Positions 8,188-18,133 of a stretch of DNA of 64,000 bases are shown piece by piece (the stretch's first letter is position 1; each line of letters begins with the position of its first letter). This DNA is from Pseudocolwellia sp048296855 (lineage in GTDB: Bacteria > Pseudomonadota > Gammaproteobacteria > Enterobacterales > Alteromonadaceae). The notes beneath the pieces were generated by a model that made no database searches, was not told the origin of the DNA, and saw nothing but the letters and a program-made list of their open reading frames with translations. A program made the position numbers and the translations under genes. Where the stretch lies: assembly GCA_048296855.1 (NCBI GenBank), contig CP182631.1. One strand, written 5' to 3'.

Positions 8188-9894
8188 ATGACGATAAAGA
8201 CTCGCCTAATGGCAATACTTATTGCCATTATCATCTTACTACTTGGCGGCATTGCTGCGGAAAACATAGCAAGCCACAAAAATACAATTCAAACAAAAAG
8301 TAGTACAACTCGTTACCTTTCCTATCTACTTGCCGATGAGTTTCGTCAAACATCAATGGATCTTACGAGACTTTGCCGTACTTTCGTCGCAACCGGTAAC
8401 AATGAATACTGGGAAGCTTACTGGGATATTGTTAAATGGCGAAATGGTGATATTGAAAGACCTGAATATGTGGATGTAAATTTATACCGAGGAAAAAAGA
8501 AAAAACAAAGTGACATCATGAAAGAATTAAACTTTTCTCGTGCTGAATTCGCCTTACTAGACGAAGCAAGTAAAAATTCCAATGGATTAATAGAAACAGA
8601 AACACAAGCAATGGAATCAATAAAGGCAGGTAAAATTGTAACAGGCCCATTTAAAGCTTTACCTAACGAAACTGTTAACGATTTTGCATTACGTATCGTT
8701 TTTAACAAAGCCTATCATCAAGAAGTAAATAATATAATGGCACCTGTCGATAAGTTTTTCTCTAATCTTGATCATCGAACTTCAACTGAATTGAAAAATT
8801 CTCAACAGGAAGCTGCTTTTTGGCTAAATATCAGCTTAAGCATTCGAATACTTATCGCGCTTCTAGTGATCGCATTAATGTTTTTTATCATTCAAACATT
8901 ATTCAAGCCTCTAAAACACGCTACTTCTGCTATGTTAAATATTGGCGAAGGTGATGGTGATTTAAGTAAACGTTTAGATGAAAGTGGTAAAGATGAACTA
9001 TCTTCTTTGGCTCGTGGTTTCAATTTATTCGCTAACCATATTCAACAAGTTGTAATAGAACTACGCGACGCTATTAATGATATTTCAGCATCTTCCTCTC
9101 AATTAAGTTCTACGGTAACTCAAACTGACCAAGCAATTTCAGAGCAAAAAAATGGTATCGAAAAATTATTAAAATCTCTAGAAGACATATTACCTGCCGT
9201 TCAAGAAATTGCGACAAATGCCTCTCAAGGTGTTGAGTTAGCAAAAGAATCCAATCACGCTGCAGCAGAAGGATTAAAAGTTGTTGATCAGGCTATCAAT
9301 AATATTAACTTGTTAGATACCGATATAGAGAATGCCTCCGATGTAATAGACACATTAGCAACCGACACAGATAACATTGGCTCGGTATTAGATGTTATAC
9401 GAGGCATTGCAGACCAAACTAATTTATTGGCATTAAACGCCGCGATTGAAGCGGCAAGAGCTGGTGAACAAGGCCGAGGATTTGCCGTTGTCGCTGATGA
9501 AGTTCGTACCTTAGCCCAAAGAACCCAAGACTCTACATCTGAAATTCAATCAATGATTGAAAAGCTACAGGTAGGCGCTAAACAAGCCGTTGAAGTGATG
9601 TTAGAAAGTAAAAACCGCACCGCAGCCTGCGTCAGTAATACAAGAGATACTGGCGATTCACTAGGAAAAATAACAGAGTCTGTCGCATCTATAATGCATA
9701 TCAATACGCAAATAGCTTCTGCTACTGAAAAGCAGAACAACACAATAGATGAAATAAAAAGTAATGTAGACAATATTAACCAACATATTGAACAAACAGC
9801 TCAAGGCTCAAGAGAAACCGCAAATAATAGTCAATATACGAGTCAATTATCTGGAAAAATCAAAATACTCGTTGATCAATTTAAAACGTCATAA
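8188..9894 (+). CDS. Methyl-accepting chemotaxis protein
   Basis: A 568-residue inner-membrane chemoreceptor. TM1 covers about residues 7-25, followed by an all-helical periplasmic sensor to about 210, TM2 at about 211-238 and a HAMP domain (FKPLKHATSAM ... GDLSKRLDES). The cytoplasmic signalling domain includes the invariant hairpin tip (ADQTNLLALNAAIEAARAGE, then GRGFAVVADEVR) around residues 405-440. It would relay ligand binding to CheW/CheA. No other chemotaxis genes lie nearby, so it is a stand-alone receptor. Its ligand is not predictable. There is no obvious C-terminal CheR-binding pentapeptide (the protein ends VDQFKTS). Confidence 0.95.
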   Translation: MTIKTRLMAILIAIIILLLGGIAAENIASHKNTIQTKSSTTRYLSYLLADEFRQTSMDLTRLCRTFVATGNNEYWEAYWDIVKWRNGDIERPEYVDVNLYRGKKKKQSDIMKELNFSRAEFALLDEASKNSNGLIETETQAMESIKAGKIVTGPFKALPNETVNDFALRIVFNKAYHQEVNNIMAPVDKFFSNLDHRTSTELKNSQQEAAFWLNISLSIRILIALLVIALMFFIIQTLFKPLKHATSAMLNIGEGDGDLSKRLDESGKDELSSLARGFNLFANHIQQVVIELRDAINDISASSSQLSSTVTQTDQAISEQKNGIEKLLKSLEDILPAVQEIATNASQGVELAKESNHAAAEGLKVVDQAINNINLLDTDIENASDVIDTLATDTDNIGSVLDVIRGIADQTNLLALNAAIEAARAGEQGRGFAVVADEVRTLAQRTQDSTSEIQSMIEKLQVGAKQAVEVMLESKNRTAACVSNTRDTGDSLGKITESVASIMHINTQIASATEKQNNTIDEIKSNVDNINQHIEQTAQGSRETANNSQYTSQLSGKIKILVDQFKTS

Positions 9895-9914
9895 GCTACA
9901 AAACTTAAGCTTTG

Positions 9915-9949
9915 TCCATATCACTTCGAACTGTTTGAAGTGATATGGA
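9915..9949. terminator. Hairpin downstream of chemoreceptor gene
   Basis: A 13-bp stem, TCCATATCACTTC (9915-9927) with GAAGTGATATGGA (9937-9949), nine-base loop. No T-run follows, so it is a weak terminator candidate or RNA-stabilising hairpin. The remainder of 9895-10269 holds no recognised feature; a 12-base AATTAAGGTCTG at 10141 matches the left end of the MITE-like element at 15810. Confidence 0.5.
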
Positions 9950-10269
9950 GTATCAATAAAGATTGAATCACCTAAAGCAACTTATAAAAATATCTCCACC
10001 CTATAATATTCAACGAAAATCAAAAAAACTTCCTTTCAAAAGTGGCAAAAATTTCAAATGTAACTAAGACTTAGAGTAATACGCATATCAATCACGAAGT
10101 GCTTAACAAAAAATTAAAAACAATGAAGTAATAGCAGCTAAATTAAGGTCTGCAGATCTATTTGATACAAAATAAAACTGCCAACTACAACGTACATGAA
10201 CTTATTCCCCTAAAGATAAGTTTATTAGCAAATAGCTATAACTCCTTCACGGTAGAATTAGAATTAGGA

Positions 10270-13047
10270 ATGAAAAAGGTTAGTTATTTGAAATCACGCC
10301 AACAGTCTATTAAAAGCAACATTCAAAGCGTGGTGTTAAGAGCATTAATGCTCTGTTTACTATTAGTTTTTATTGCCGTTTTAACTGTTGAGTACCTCAA
10401 TACAGACACCATCTTTCGCCAAAACATTAAAAACATATCATCTTTAGTCGCCAAGTATAGCGCTCCTACTTTGATCTTTGATGATGAACAAGAAGCAAAC
10501 AATACTTTAAAAATTTTAGAAATAGACGATAGAATAATAAAAGCTCAAATCAATAAAAAAAATGGACAAACATTAGCTGAAAAAACTTTTTTACCTAAAA
10601 AAAACTTACGTAGTGCCTATGTTGTAAACGTAGATATTATAGAAGACGAAGTAAAATTAGGCGTACTAACATTGTGGGTTGACTTATCTGCTCAGCAATT
10701 CAATCTCATCAAAATATTTTTTATTTTACTTTTATTAAGCTTATTAAGTTTATTTATTGCGTTTATTCTTAGTAAACAACTCCCCTCACCAATTACACTC
10801 GCTATTTCAAGTGTTGTTAATATTTTTAAAGAAATCCGAAAAACACAAAATTTCGGTCGACGAGTTGAAAGTTCCAATATATCGGAAATGAATACCATTA
10901 TTGATGGTTTAAATGCCATGTTAGAACAACTTAATAGTAGAGATTATCAACTCCAACGACATAAAGAAAAATTAGAAATAGCGTTAAAAAGTAGTGGCGA
11001 AGGTATTTGGGAATTTGATCCTAGATTAAAAATAATCACCAGCGATCACACAACTCAACTCATTATAAAAAATACTGAAAACAACACCTTTACCGATAAA
11101 AAATCAACACATTACGAACACCATTACATTACATGGTTAAAGCGTTTTTATCGAGAAGATAGAGCAGCCATTTACAACAATATTAAAAATTTACTGCAAG
11201 GAAGTATCAGCGGATTTAAAATTGAATGTCGAATAAAGCTTACCGAAAACTCTTTTCATTGGGTTAATATTCATGGCTTATTATCTTATGATCAAACAGG
11301 TTATCCCGCGAGTATAATAGGTACTATTGTTGATGTGCACGAACAAAGAAAAGCACTACAAGAAAGCCAACTACTCTCTGCTATATTTCAACAAACGCAA
11401 GATCCTGTTGTTGTTATAAATTCAAATTTTATTATTCAAGCAGCTAATAATGCTTTTAGTAAACACACACATATTAAACCTCAAGGACAACACCTAGAGC
11501 AATTTTTCGATAAAAAATATCACGACAGATACTTTTTTGATCGTATCAAAAATTCAATATTAAAAAAGCAGACTTGGGAAGGAGAGCTGCGCTTTCTAAC
11601 AGCTAACAAGGAAGAACGACCTATATGGCTATCTCTTGTTCCTGTCAGTAAAGGTGAAAATATCAATTATTTAGGAACTTTTTCAAAATTAACTCAACGT
11701 CAAAGTATAGAAGATGAATTACGCTATTTAGCCCACTACGACAGTTTAACCGACCTGCCTAATAGGCGTATGTTTAACGACCGCCTAAATCAATGTTTAA
11801 AAGCATCTAAACGAAACAAATATAATTTCGCCATTGTTTTTATCGACGTAGATGACTTTAAAAATATTAATGATACTTTAGGTCATAAAGTGGGTGACGA
11901 AATATTAATTGCTTTCGCTAAAGCCTTAAAAATTCCCTTACGAAATGTTGATACCGTGTCACGCCTAGGTGGAGACGAGTTCGTTGTTTTATTAGAACAA
12001 TGCGGACTTAGAGAGCAAGTTGCAGCGGTAACCGAACGACTATTAGATGAAATATCAAAACCACTTTTACTGCAAGGCCATAAACTTAACCCTACATCAA
12101 GTATTGGTGTCGCATACTATCCTGACGACGGACGTACTGCTGAAGAGCTCATGATAAATGCTGATTTAGCCATGTATAGAGCTAAAAAAGATAAAAAGTT
12201 ACCTTATCGTTTTTTCAAAAAAGAATGGGGAAAAATTGCAGAAAGACAATCAAAGCTCCGTTACGCCCTTGCAACAGCCATTGAGCACAATGAGCTATTT
12301 ATTACATTACAGCCCAAGTTTGATCTGCAAACACTACAAATAGAATCTGCAGAAGCACTGCTGCGTTGGGTACACCCTGAATATGGTTTTATATCACCAG
12401 TAGAATTTATTCCGTTAGCTGAAGATAGTGGTTTTATTGAAGAGATTGGTAACTGGGTCTTACATCAAGTAGCGGCTATTTTAGAACGTTGGAAAGAAAC
12501 AAATCTATCTCACATCAGTATTGCTGTTAATGTTTCAGCAGTTCAGTTTGATGAAGACAAGCTCCTTAAAGAATTAAAAATATTAATAAATTGTTATGAT
12601 TTCCCTATCGACAAGTTAGAACTAGAATTAACTGAATCTATCTTATTAAAATCTGAATCTAAAGCCACTGAAATACTTAATCAGATTAAAAATATGGGTT
12701 TTGTTATATCTATTGATGATTTTGGAACAGGTTATTCATCCCTTCAATATTTAAGTAAGTTCCCTGTGCAAGCACTGAAAATAGATCGTAGCTTTATAAT
12801 TAATTTTGAAAATGATCCAAGAAATAACACCATAGTTAAAGCCATTATAGCTATGGCTCAAGGGCTTGAAATGAAAGTAATCGCTGAAGGCGTAGAAAAC
12901 CTGAACCAATTGCAGCTGTTGGCCAAAATGGGAGCCAATATCGGCCAAGGCTATTGGTGTTCAGAGCCTATAAAAATAGTTAAATTTGAAGTATTTGTTC
13001 AAGAATGGAGTATAAAAATACTCGATAAAAATTTAAAGACTAATTAA
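10270..13047 (+). CDS. Membrane PAS-PAS-GGDEF-EAL c-di-GMP protein
   Basis: Using the ATG at 10270 the protein has 925 residues; a TTG start 108 bases upstream is possible but has no ribosome-binding site, and the ATG here also has a poor one, so the start is uncertain. TM helices lie at about residues 22-44 and 144-168 flanking a small periplasmic sensor (CHASE8-like), then HAMP, two PAS regions (about 235-470), GGDEF and EAL. The diguanylate cyclase motif GGDEF is intact (about residue 567) with an inhibitory site RNVD five residues before. The phosphodiesterase motifs EALLRW, DDFGTGYSSL, KIDRSFI and IAEGVE are also intact, so both activities are possible. It probably tunes c-di-GMP in response to an unknown periplasmic signal. 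Confidence 0.93.
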   Translation: MKKVSYLKSRQQSIKSNIQSVVLRALMLCLLLVFIAVLTVEYLNTDTIFRQNIKNISSLVAKYSAPTLIFDDEQEANNTLKILEIDDRIIKAQINKKNGQTLAEKTFLPKKNLRSAYVVNVDIIEDEVKLGVLTLWVDLSAQQFNLIKIFFILLLLSLLSLFIAFILSKQLPSPITLAISSVVNIFKEIRKTQNFGRRVESSNISEMNTIIDGLNAMLEQLNSRDYQLQRHKEKLEIALKSSGEGIWEFDPRLKIITSDHTTQLIIKNTENNTFTDKKSTHYEHHYITWLKRFYREDRAAIYNNIKNLLQGSISGFKIECRIKLTENSFHWVNIHGLLSYDQTGYPASIIGTIVDVHEQRKALQESQLLSAIFQQTQDPVVVINSNFIIQAANNAFSKHTHIKPQGQHLEQFFDKKYHDRYFFDRIKNSILKKQTWEGELRFLTANKEERPIWLSLVPVSKGENINYLGTFSKLTQRQSIEDELRYLAHYDSLTDLPNRRMFNDRLNQCLKASKRNKYNFAIVFIDVDDFKNINDTLGHKVGDEILIAFAKALKIPLRNVDTVSRLGGDEFVVLLEQCGLREQVAAVTERLLDEISKPLLLQGHKLNPTSSIGVAYYPDDGRTAEELMINADLAMYRAKKDKKLPYRFFKKEWGKIAERQSKLRYALATAIEHNELFITLQPKFDLQTLQIESAEALLRWVHPEYGFISPVEFIPLAEDSGFIEEIGNWVLHQVAAILERWKETNLSHISIAVNVSAVQFDEDKLLKELKILINCYDFPIDKLELELTESILLKSESKATEILNQIKNMGFVISIDDFGTGYSSLQYLSKFPVQALKIDRSFIINFENDPRNNTIVKAIIAMAQGLEMKVIAEGVENLNQLQLLAKMGANIGQGYWCSEPIKIVKFEVFVQEWSIKILDKNLKTN

Positions 13048-13110
13048 GGAATACAACCTTACCTGTGCATTTATTTTCCCTGTTCTAACAATTTTAATAC
13101 CCGTTACCAC

Positions 13111-13140
13111 AAATAATAGCTGTTTTAGCTATTATTTTTT
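13111..13140 (+). terminator. Rho-independent terminator after GGDEF-EAL gene
   Basis: An 11-bp stem, AAATAATAGCT (13111-13121), loop GTTTT, AGCTATTATTT (13127-13137), followed by further T residues. It is correctly placed 60 bases past the stop codon. Confidence 0.75.
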
Positions 13141-13258
13141 AGCAACATTGTATGAGCAAAATCGTGATATATTTTATATTTAAAGTAACATATTTACAAA
13201 TAAACAGGTGTTATAGTGAATATAGATTATTTGACAATAAAAAATAACAAGGTCTTAC

Positions 13259-15805
13259 ATGATCCCAAAAACACATAGAACGCTATCAACACTGTTCATA
13301 TTGTTCTTATACAGTATATCTATGCTGGCTCAGGCAAAATCAATTGAAGACTTCAACTTCAATTGGAAGTTTACCCTAGAAAAACAACAAGCTGCCCACC
13401 AATACACTTTTGATGACAGCACATGGTTCCCCGTCAGATTACCACACGATTGGGCTGTTGCATTACCCTACACTAATGAAAATGCAGCAGCGAGTACAGG
13501 CTTTAAAGCAGGTGGAATTGGCTGGTATCGTAAAACATTCAACTTACCTAAATCAGACAAAAATAAAAAAATATGGGTTGAGTTTGATGGTATTTATAAC
13601 AACTCGGCTATTTGGCTTAATGGTCACTATATTGGTGGCAGACCTTATGGCTATTCCAGTTTTCAAGTAAATTTATCCCAATACGCCAACTACGGTGACA
13701 AAGCTAACGTTATCACTGTAAAAGTGGATCGTACCGCATATGCAGATTCACGATGGTACACTGGGTCAGGTATATACAGAAATGTACGTCTAGTTAAAAC
13801 CGAGCCTGTATATATACCACAGTGGGGTATGCAAGTTACAACCCCTGAGGTTTCCTCGAAAACAGCAAAAGTAAGCATAAATACCCAGATTATTGCCAAT
13901 AAATATCAAGGCGAACATGCTAAATTAAAAATTGAGTTATTCGACCAAAAAGGTAAAAAAGTTGCTCAAGATAAAGAGTCGTTTGATCTAAGTCATGAGA
14001 ATAAAATCACTCAAACTCTTACAGTAAAAAAACCTCAATTATGGTCGTTAGAAACACCTCATCTTTACACAGCGAAAGCTACTGTTTATGTTGATGGCGA
14101 CAAAACAGAAGCAGATATAACTACCTTTGGTATTAGAACCATCAAGTTTGATAGCAATAAAGGGTTTTTCTTAAATGGTGTTAACACAAAACTTAAAGGT
14201 GTTAACTTACATCACGATGCTGGTGCAGTAGGTGCGGCTGTTCATAAATCTATTTGGCGTTCTCGATTAGAAAAACTGAAAAGTATTGGTGTAAATGCTT
14301 TACGATTATCACATAACCCTCATAACCCAGGGTTACTTGAATTAGCTGATGAAATGGGATTTTTAGTGAACGCTGAAGCCTTTGATGATTGGGATAGAGC
14401 TAAAGAAAAAAGCAAAGTGCATGTTGGCGATAATAAAGCGAAAGGAGATTCTGTAATATCATACAGCAAACATTTTAATGAATGGGCTGAACGTGATTTA
14501 AAAGATCTTGTTCGTCGAGATTTTAACCATCCGTCTATCATAATGTGGAGTATAGGAAACGAAGTAGAATGGACTTATCCTTATTATAGAAAATCAGCAT
14601 CTTATGAAGAAGACGGTACAACATATTTTACAGACGCTGCTGACTTTAACCCTTCGCGTATAAAGAAAAAAATTAAGAAATACAACCCTGACAAAATTGA
14701 CAATTTACCTATCATTGCAAAAATGCTGTCTGGTTTTGTTAAAGAAATAGATACAACCCGTCCAATTACCGCAGGACTAGTTCTTCCATCAGTTGGCTTT
14801 GCAACAGGTTATGCCGACGCTTTAGACTTAGTTGGCTTTAATTACCGCGCACCTTCTTATGAAGCGGCTCATAAAATGTATCCCAATAAAGTTATTTATG
14901 GATCTGAAAATTGGGGGACATTATCAGAATGGCTGAATGTAAAAGATAAAGATTATATGTCTGGTATTTTTATATGGACAGGTTTTGCTTACAAAGGTGA
15001 AGCTGGTCCCTTACCTAAAATGGGATTAGAAATATCTCTGTTTGATTATGTAGGCAATAAAACACCCAGAGGACATTTTTTCGAAACTTTATGGGGTAAT
15101 AAACCCAAAATATTTTTAGGTACTACATCGGCTAAAGAGTCTGAATTTTCTTATTCAAACGATAATGGATGGATATTTACAAAACGTAAAATACCTGAAC
15201 ATTTATGGCAAGGACTTCGTCGTTGGGAGTGGTTTGATATTTATGAAATGTGGAAGTACAAAACAAATGAAAACATTGTTGTACAAAGTTATACCAATAC
15301 AGAATCAGCCGAATTATTTTTAAACGGAAAGTCTCTTGGCCGTAAACAACTTAAAGACTTTGATGATCAAATTATAAAATGGATGGTGCCCTATCAAGCA
15401 GGCGAGCTAAAAGTTGTTGGGTATAACAGCGGTAAAGCAGTAACTCAAAGTATTTTAAATACTCATGGTAAACTTGCTTCCATTGAACTTAATGCTGAAA
15501 AACAAAGCTTAACTGCAGATCAATACGATACAACCTATATTCATGCTACTTTGTTAGATAAAAACGGCAACCTATTGTCTGATGCCGAAATTGACATAAA
15601 GTTTACAGTTGAAGGCAACGCTAAAATAGCAGCTGTAGATAACGGATGGGAAAATAATATTCAAGATGTATTAACTGATCATGTTATTACCCATAAAGGC
15701 AAAGCGGCACTATTGTTACAAGCACAAGATAAAGCAAGCCAAGTAAAAGTGTATGCAACAGCTAACGGCGTAAAATCTAAGCCTATTTTGATTAACCTAA
15801 ACTAG
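13259..15805 (+). CDS. Secreted glycoside hydrolase family 2 enzyme (beta-galactosidase-like)
   Basis: An 848-residue protein with a signal peptide (about residues 1-27, ending LAQAKS). The GH2 sugar-binding domain (WYRKTF, YNNSAIWLNGHYIGG), immunoglobulin-like domain and TIM barrel follow in order. The predicted acid/base is Glu435 in WSIGNEVEW and the nucleophile Glu550 in YGSENWG. The C-terminus resembles the DUF4982 and Ig-like domains seen in many marine and gut GH2 enzymes. It should hydrolyse beta-galactosides or related sugars in the periplasm or outside the cell; galactans of red algae are a plausible target given the GH16 enzyme at 36.6 kb. It is preceded by AAGG and stands as a single gene. 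Confidence 0.92.
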   Translation: MIPKTHRTLSTLFILFLYSISMLAQAKSIEDFNFNWKFTLEKQQAAHQYTFDDSTWFPVRLPHDWAVALPYTNENAAASTGFKAGGIGWYRKTFNLPKSDKNKKIWVEFDGIYNNSAIWLNGHYIGGRPYGYSSFQVNLSQYANYGDKANVITVKVDRTAYADSRWYTGSGIYRNVRLVKTEPVYIPQWGMQVTTPEVSSKTAKVSINTQIIANKYQGEHAKLKIELFDQKGKKVAQDKESFDLSHENKITQTLTVKKPQLWSLETPHLYTAKATVYVDGDKTEADITTFGIRTIKFDSNKGFFLNGVNTKLKGVNLHHDAGAVGAAVHKSIWRSRLEKLKSIGVNALRLSHNPHNPGLLELADEMGFLVNAEAFDDWDRAKEKSKVHVGDNKAKGDSVISYSKHFNEWAERDLKDLVRRDFNHPSIIMWSIGNEVEWTYPYYRKSASYEEDGTTYFTDAADFNPSRIKKKIKKYNPDKIDNLPIIAKMLSGFVKEIDTTRPITAGLVLPSVGFATGYADALDLVGFNYRAPSYEAAHKMYPNKVIYGSENWGTLSEWLNVKDKDYMSGIFIWTGFAYKGEAGPLPKMGLEISLFDYVGNKTPRGHFFETLWGNKPKIFLGTTSAKESEFSYSNDNGWIFTKRKIPEHLWQGLRRWEWFDIYEMWKYKTNENIVVQSYTNTESAELFLNGKSLGRKQLKDFDDQIIKWMVPYQAGELKVVGYNSGKAVTQSILNTHGKLASIELNAEKQSLTADQYDTTYIHATLLDKNGNLLSDAEIDIKFTVEGNAKIAAVDNGWENNIQDVLTDHVITHKGKAALLLQAQDKASQVKVYATANGVKSKPILINLN

Positions 15806-15809
15806 GCTT

Positions 15810-15974
15810 AATTAAGGTCTGTTGACCTTTCATGTTTAAATTTTGTTCGGATTAAAGGCTTGTTAGTCGCGGCGCAAGGGAACTAGCATAATTGTTCTAT
15901 GTAAATTCCTTGCAACAATGAACAAGAAGCATTTAAACGACCTCATAGGACAGAAAAATCAACAAACCTTAATT
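15810..15974. mobile_element. MITE-like palindromic element, 165 bp
   Basis: Terminal inverted repeats of 22 bases (15810-15831 and 15953-15974) match at 19 positions; both ends read AATTAAGGT-Y-TGTTGA. Inside are nested inverted segments: GTTTAAAT (15834-15841) with ATTTAAAC (15931-15938), CTTGTT with AACAAG, and GCAAGG with CCTTGC, so nearly the whole element can fold into one long imperfect hairpin. No reading frame is present. It begins four bases after the GH2 stop codon. Non-autonomous transposable element or structured repeat; a clear target-site duplication was not found. Confidence 0.6.
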
Positions 15975-16000
15975 TCCTTCAAGATAAAAGTAAAACGATA

Positions 16001-16036
16001 AAAAACCTACTTTAGCAGAGTTAAAGTAGGTTTTTT
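16001..16036. terminator. Strong bidirectional terminator
   Basis: A perfect 14-bp stem, AAAAACCTACTTTA (16001-16014) with its complement at 16022-16035, seven-base loop, with A-rich and T-rich flanks giving a T-run on both strands. It separates the GH2 gene and palindromic element from the next gene. Confidence 0.85.
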
Positions 16037-16168
16037 AATTACATACCTTAGGAAAGTATAAAGAATATTCGTTAAACCCTGTAAAATAATATAAACTCCT
16101 TCCCTTATTTTTAATCGCCTCTGTTTATGTATCGAGTAAATTAGCGTTTACTTGCAAGGTTTACTGTT

Positions 16169-17332
16169 ATGCTTTTTCGTATTATCTTTATTTTTTATTG
16201 CCTTATCTTTATCCCTTTATCTTACGGGAAAGATTTTACTGAAGTTAGAAAAAAGTTTTCAAAAACAGTCGCCAGCGAATTAAAAAAACATAACATTCCT
16301 GGTGCCGCCTATGTCATTATTCAAAACAATAAAGTCGTTGCGTTAGAAACCTTTGGTTATACAGATAAAAGTAAATCAAAAAAAATAAACGCCGATACAG
16401 TTTTTAGATTAGCATCAGTTTCAAAACCTTTTGCAGCAACAATTACCACCATGCTAGCGCAAGAAAAGCGCTTAAACTTATCAGATCCTATTACCCAATA
16501 TATTCCTAACTTTGTACTTGCTAAAAAAAACGCATCTAAAAAAATTCAAATTAAACACCTATTAAGTCATTCAAGTGGTTTAATGCCTAACGCTTACGAC
16601 AACTTATTACATGAAAACTGGAATATGCAAAAAATCATAGGCAGATTTGATCGCGTAAGCCCTATTTGCCAACCTGGAATATGCTACGGATATCAAAATA
16701 TTGCCTACGGTTTTTTACAGTTTGCTATAGAAAATAGTCAACCTAAAAGCTACGCAACGCTATTACAAGAACGTATATTTACCCCTTTAAAAATGGATAA
16801 TGCTTCAGTAGGTATTGATAACTTTTTAAACAATAAAAATATAGCAAAACCACACGTACTTATTAGAAGTAAAAGAACCGGTAAAAAAGATAAAAACGGA
16901 AGATACATCAAGCAAAACGTATGGCATCCCGTAAAAGTACAACCTGACTATTACAAAGTTGCGCCAGCAGCCGGAGTTAACGCTAGCATCACAGATTTAG
17001 CTAAATGGTTAAATGCTAATATGGGTAATAATCCTGATATTTTATCACCCAACTTACTTAACGAATTAACAACACCCAGAATAAAAACCAAAAAAGATTT
17101 AAGACGTAGATACTGGAAAGAAAGCCTTAAAGATGCCTATTACGGCTATGGATGGCGTATTTACCAATTAGACAAAAGCTCCATAATTTACCATTCTGGC
17201 TGGGTACAAGGCTATCGCGCAGATATTGGCTACTCGCCTGAACTTGGGATAGGTTTTGCTATGCTAATGAATGCAGAATCTAACTTAATCAATAAGTTGT
17301 CTCACGATTTTTGGAAAGCAGTTCAGCAGTAA
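16169..17332 (+). CDS. Serine hydrolase of the beta-lactamase (class C/PBP4*) family
   Basis: A 387-residue protein with a signal peptide (about residues 1-20, ending LSYG). The penicillin-binding/serine beta-lactamase-fold motifs are present: Ser83-Val-Ser-Lys86 (SxxK), Tyr175-Gln-Asn177 (YxN), and His342-Ser-Gly344 in place of KTG, as is usual in esterase/peptidase members. It is probably a periplasmic esterase, D-aminopeptidase or peptidoglycan-related hydrolase; a true beta-lactamase role is unlikely from the HSG triad alone. AAGG precedes the ATG. It is monocistronic and convergent with the LuxR/VOC gene; no context points to a substrate. Confidence 0.85.
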   Translation: MLFRIIFIFYCLIFIPLSYGKDFTEVRKKFSKTVASELKKHNIPGAAYVIIQNNKVVALETFGYTDKSKSKKINADTVFRLASVSKPFAATITTMLAQEKRLNLSDPITQYIPNFVLAKKNASKKIQIKHLLSHSSGLMPNAYDNLLHENWNMQKIIGRFDRVSPICQPGICYGYQNIAYGFLQFAIENSQPKSYATLLQERIFTPLKMDNASVGIDNFLNNKNIAKPHVLIRSKRTGKKDKNGRYIKQNVWHPVKVQPDYYKVAPAAGVNASITDLAKWLNANMGNNPDILSPNLLNELTTPRIKTKKDLRRRYWKESLKDAYYGYGWRIYQLDKSSIIYHSGWVQGYRADIGYSPELGIGFAMLMNAESNLINKLSHDFWKAVQQ

Positions 17333-17349
17333 AACAACGACCTTTTGAC

Positions 17350-17976
17350 TTAACTCGGCTCAACAACAGACATTAAAGCAAGGTTACGTCCTTCAAGATC
17401 TTCGAAAAACACCATCCACTCTTCAGATCCATCATCATGTTTATGGATCATATGGGGTGCATTAACAAATTTAACTCCTAGCGTGGTTAATGTTTCGTAT
17501 GAAAAATGTATATCAGAAACCCTGAGGTACAAAATTGATTCAACGGTATTAACGTCTTCACTCTCAGACAGCATTAATCGAACGCCCCCTAAATCAAAAA
17601 AAGCTAATTTTCCAAAGGTATACAAATGAGCTAGCCCTAAAACATCACGATACCAAGCCTCTGATTTTTTAATGTTTTTAACGGTTCTGGCCGTTTGCCC
17701 TAAAGCTAAAATACTATGTTGGTTATTCATATTTTCTCCTTGGATTATCAGTAAACTCTCTTTAGGTACTCCCACCCAACACATTAAAGCTTTACGGTTT
17801 TTTAAACCTAATTTAGCTATTGCATTTGCAACGTGATATTTCACTCCGTCTAAACTAATCTTTTCAAGATCAGCAATTTGCTGATTGGTTAAGCCATGGC
17901 GAACAGCATTAGCTGTTCGCCATTCAGCAAGAGTGAGAATATCTTTATGTGGCGGTCGACCGCGTAATTTTTTCAT
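17350..17976 (-). CDS. LuxR-type HTH fused to a VOC (glyoxalase-like) domain
   Basis: A 208-residue protein. Residues 1-68 form a LuxR-type HTH (LTLAEWRTANAVRHGLTNQQ, then VKYHVANAIAKLGLKNR). Residues about 85-205 form a VOC-fold domain (LGQTARTVKNIKKSEAWYRD, VLGLAHLYTFGKLAFFDLGG) ending EDLEGRNLALMSVVEPS. The arrangement suggests a one-component regulator that senses a small molecule through the VOC domain. An unusual feature is an internal ATG at 17730 preceded by AAGGAG with five-base spacing, which could start a separate 126-residue VOC protein from the same frame. It is convergent with the serine hydrolase. No target gene is evident. Confidence 0.85.
   Translation of the reverse strand: MKKLRGRPPHKDILTLAEWRTANAVRHGLTNQQIADLEKISLDGVKYHVANAIAKLGLKNRKALMCWVGVPKESLLIIQGENMNNQHSILALGQTARTVKNIKKSEAWYRDVLGLAHLYTFGKLAFFDLGGVRLMLSESEDVNTVESILYLRVSDIHFSYETLTTLGVKFVNAPHMIHKHDDGSEEWMVFFEDLEGRNLALMSVVEPS
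17730..17740 (-). promoter_or_regulatory. Internal ribosome-binding site and alternative start for VOC domain
   Basis: On the minus strand AAGGAG (complement of 17736-17741 region) lies five bases before an in-frame ATG beginning at 17730 (protein start MNNQHSILALGQ). It is a better ribosome-binding site than that of the full-length frame at 17976. It may yield a free VOC domain or mark the original start of an unfused gene. Confidence 0.55.
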
Positions 17977-18133
17977 ATGAATAGATTAGCTTATTAAAAG
18001 TTTATTTACCCTCCCCTTTTTTAACCTTTTTATTCCTATAAATAACACAGAGTAATAACACTAACATTGACATATTCATATTATTGAAACAAACTCATTA
18101 GACCAGTTGTTTTTTATTTAGGAATAAAGATAA

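Noticed and set aside
16169..17332. Antibiotic-resistance beta-lactamase
   Set aside because: The third motif is HSG rather than KTG and the context gives no resistance link; a peptidase or esterase role is more likely.
17741..17976. Separate HTH-only gene instead of a fusion
   Set aside because: There is no stop codon between the HTH and VOC parts and the frame is continuous, so a fusion with an optional internal start is the simpler reading.
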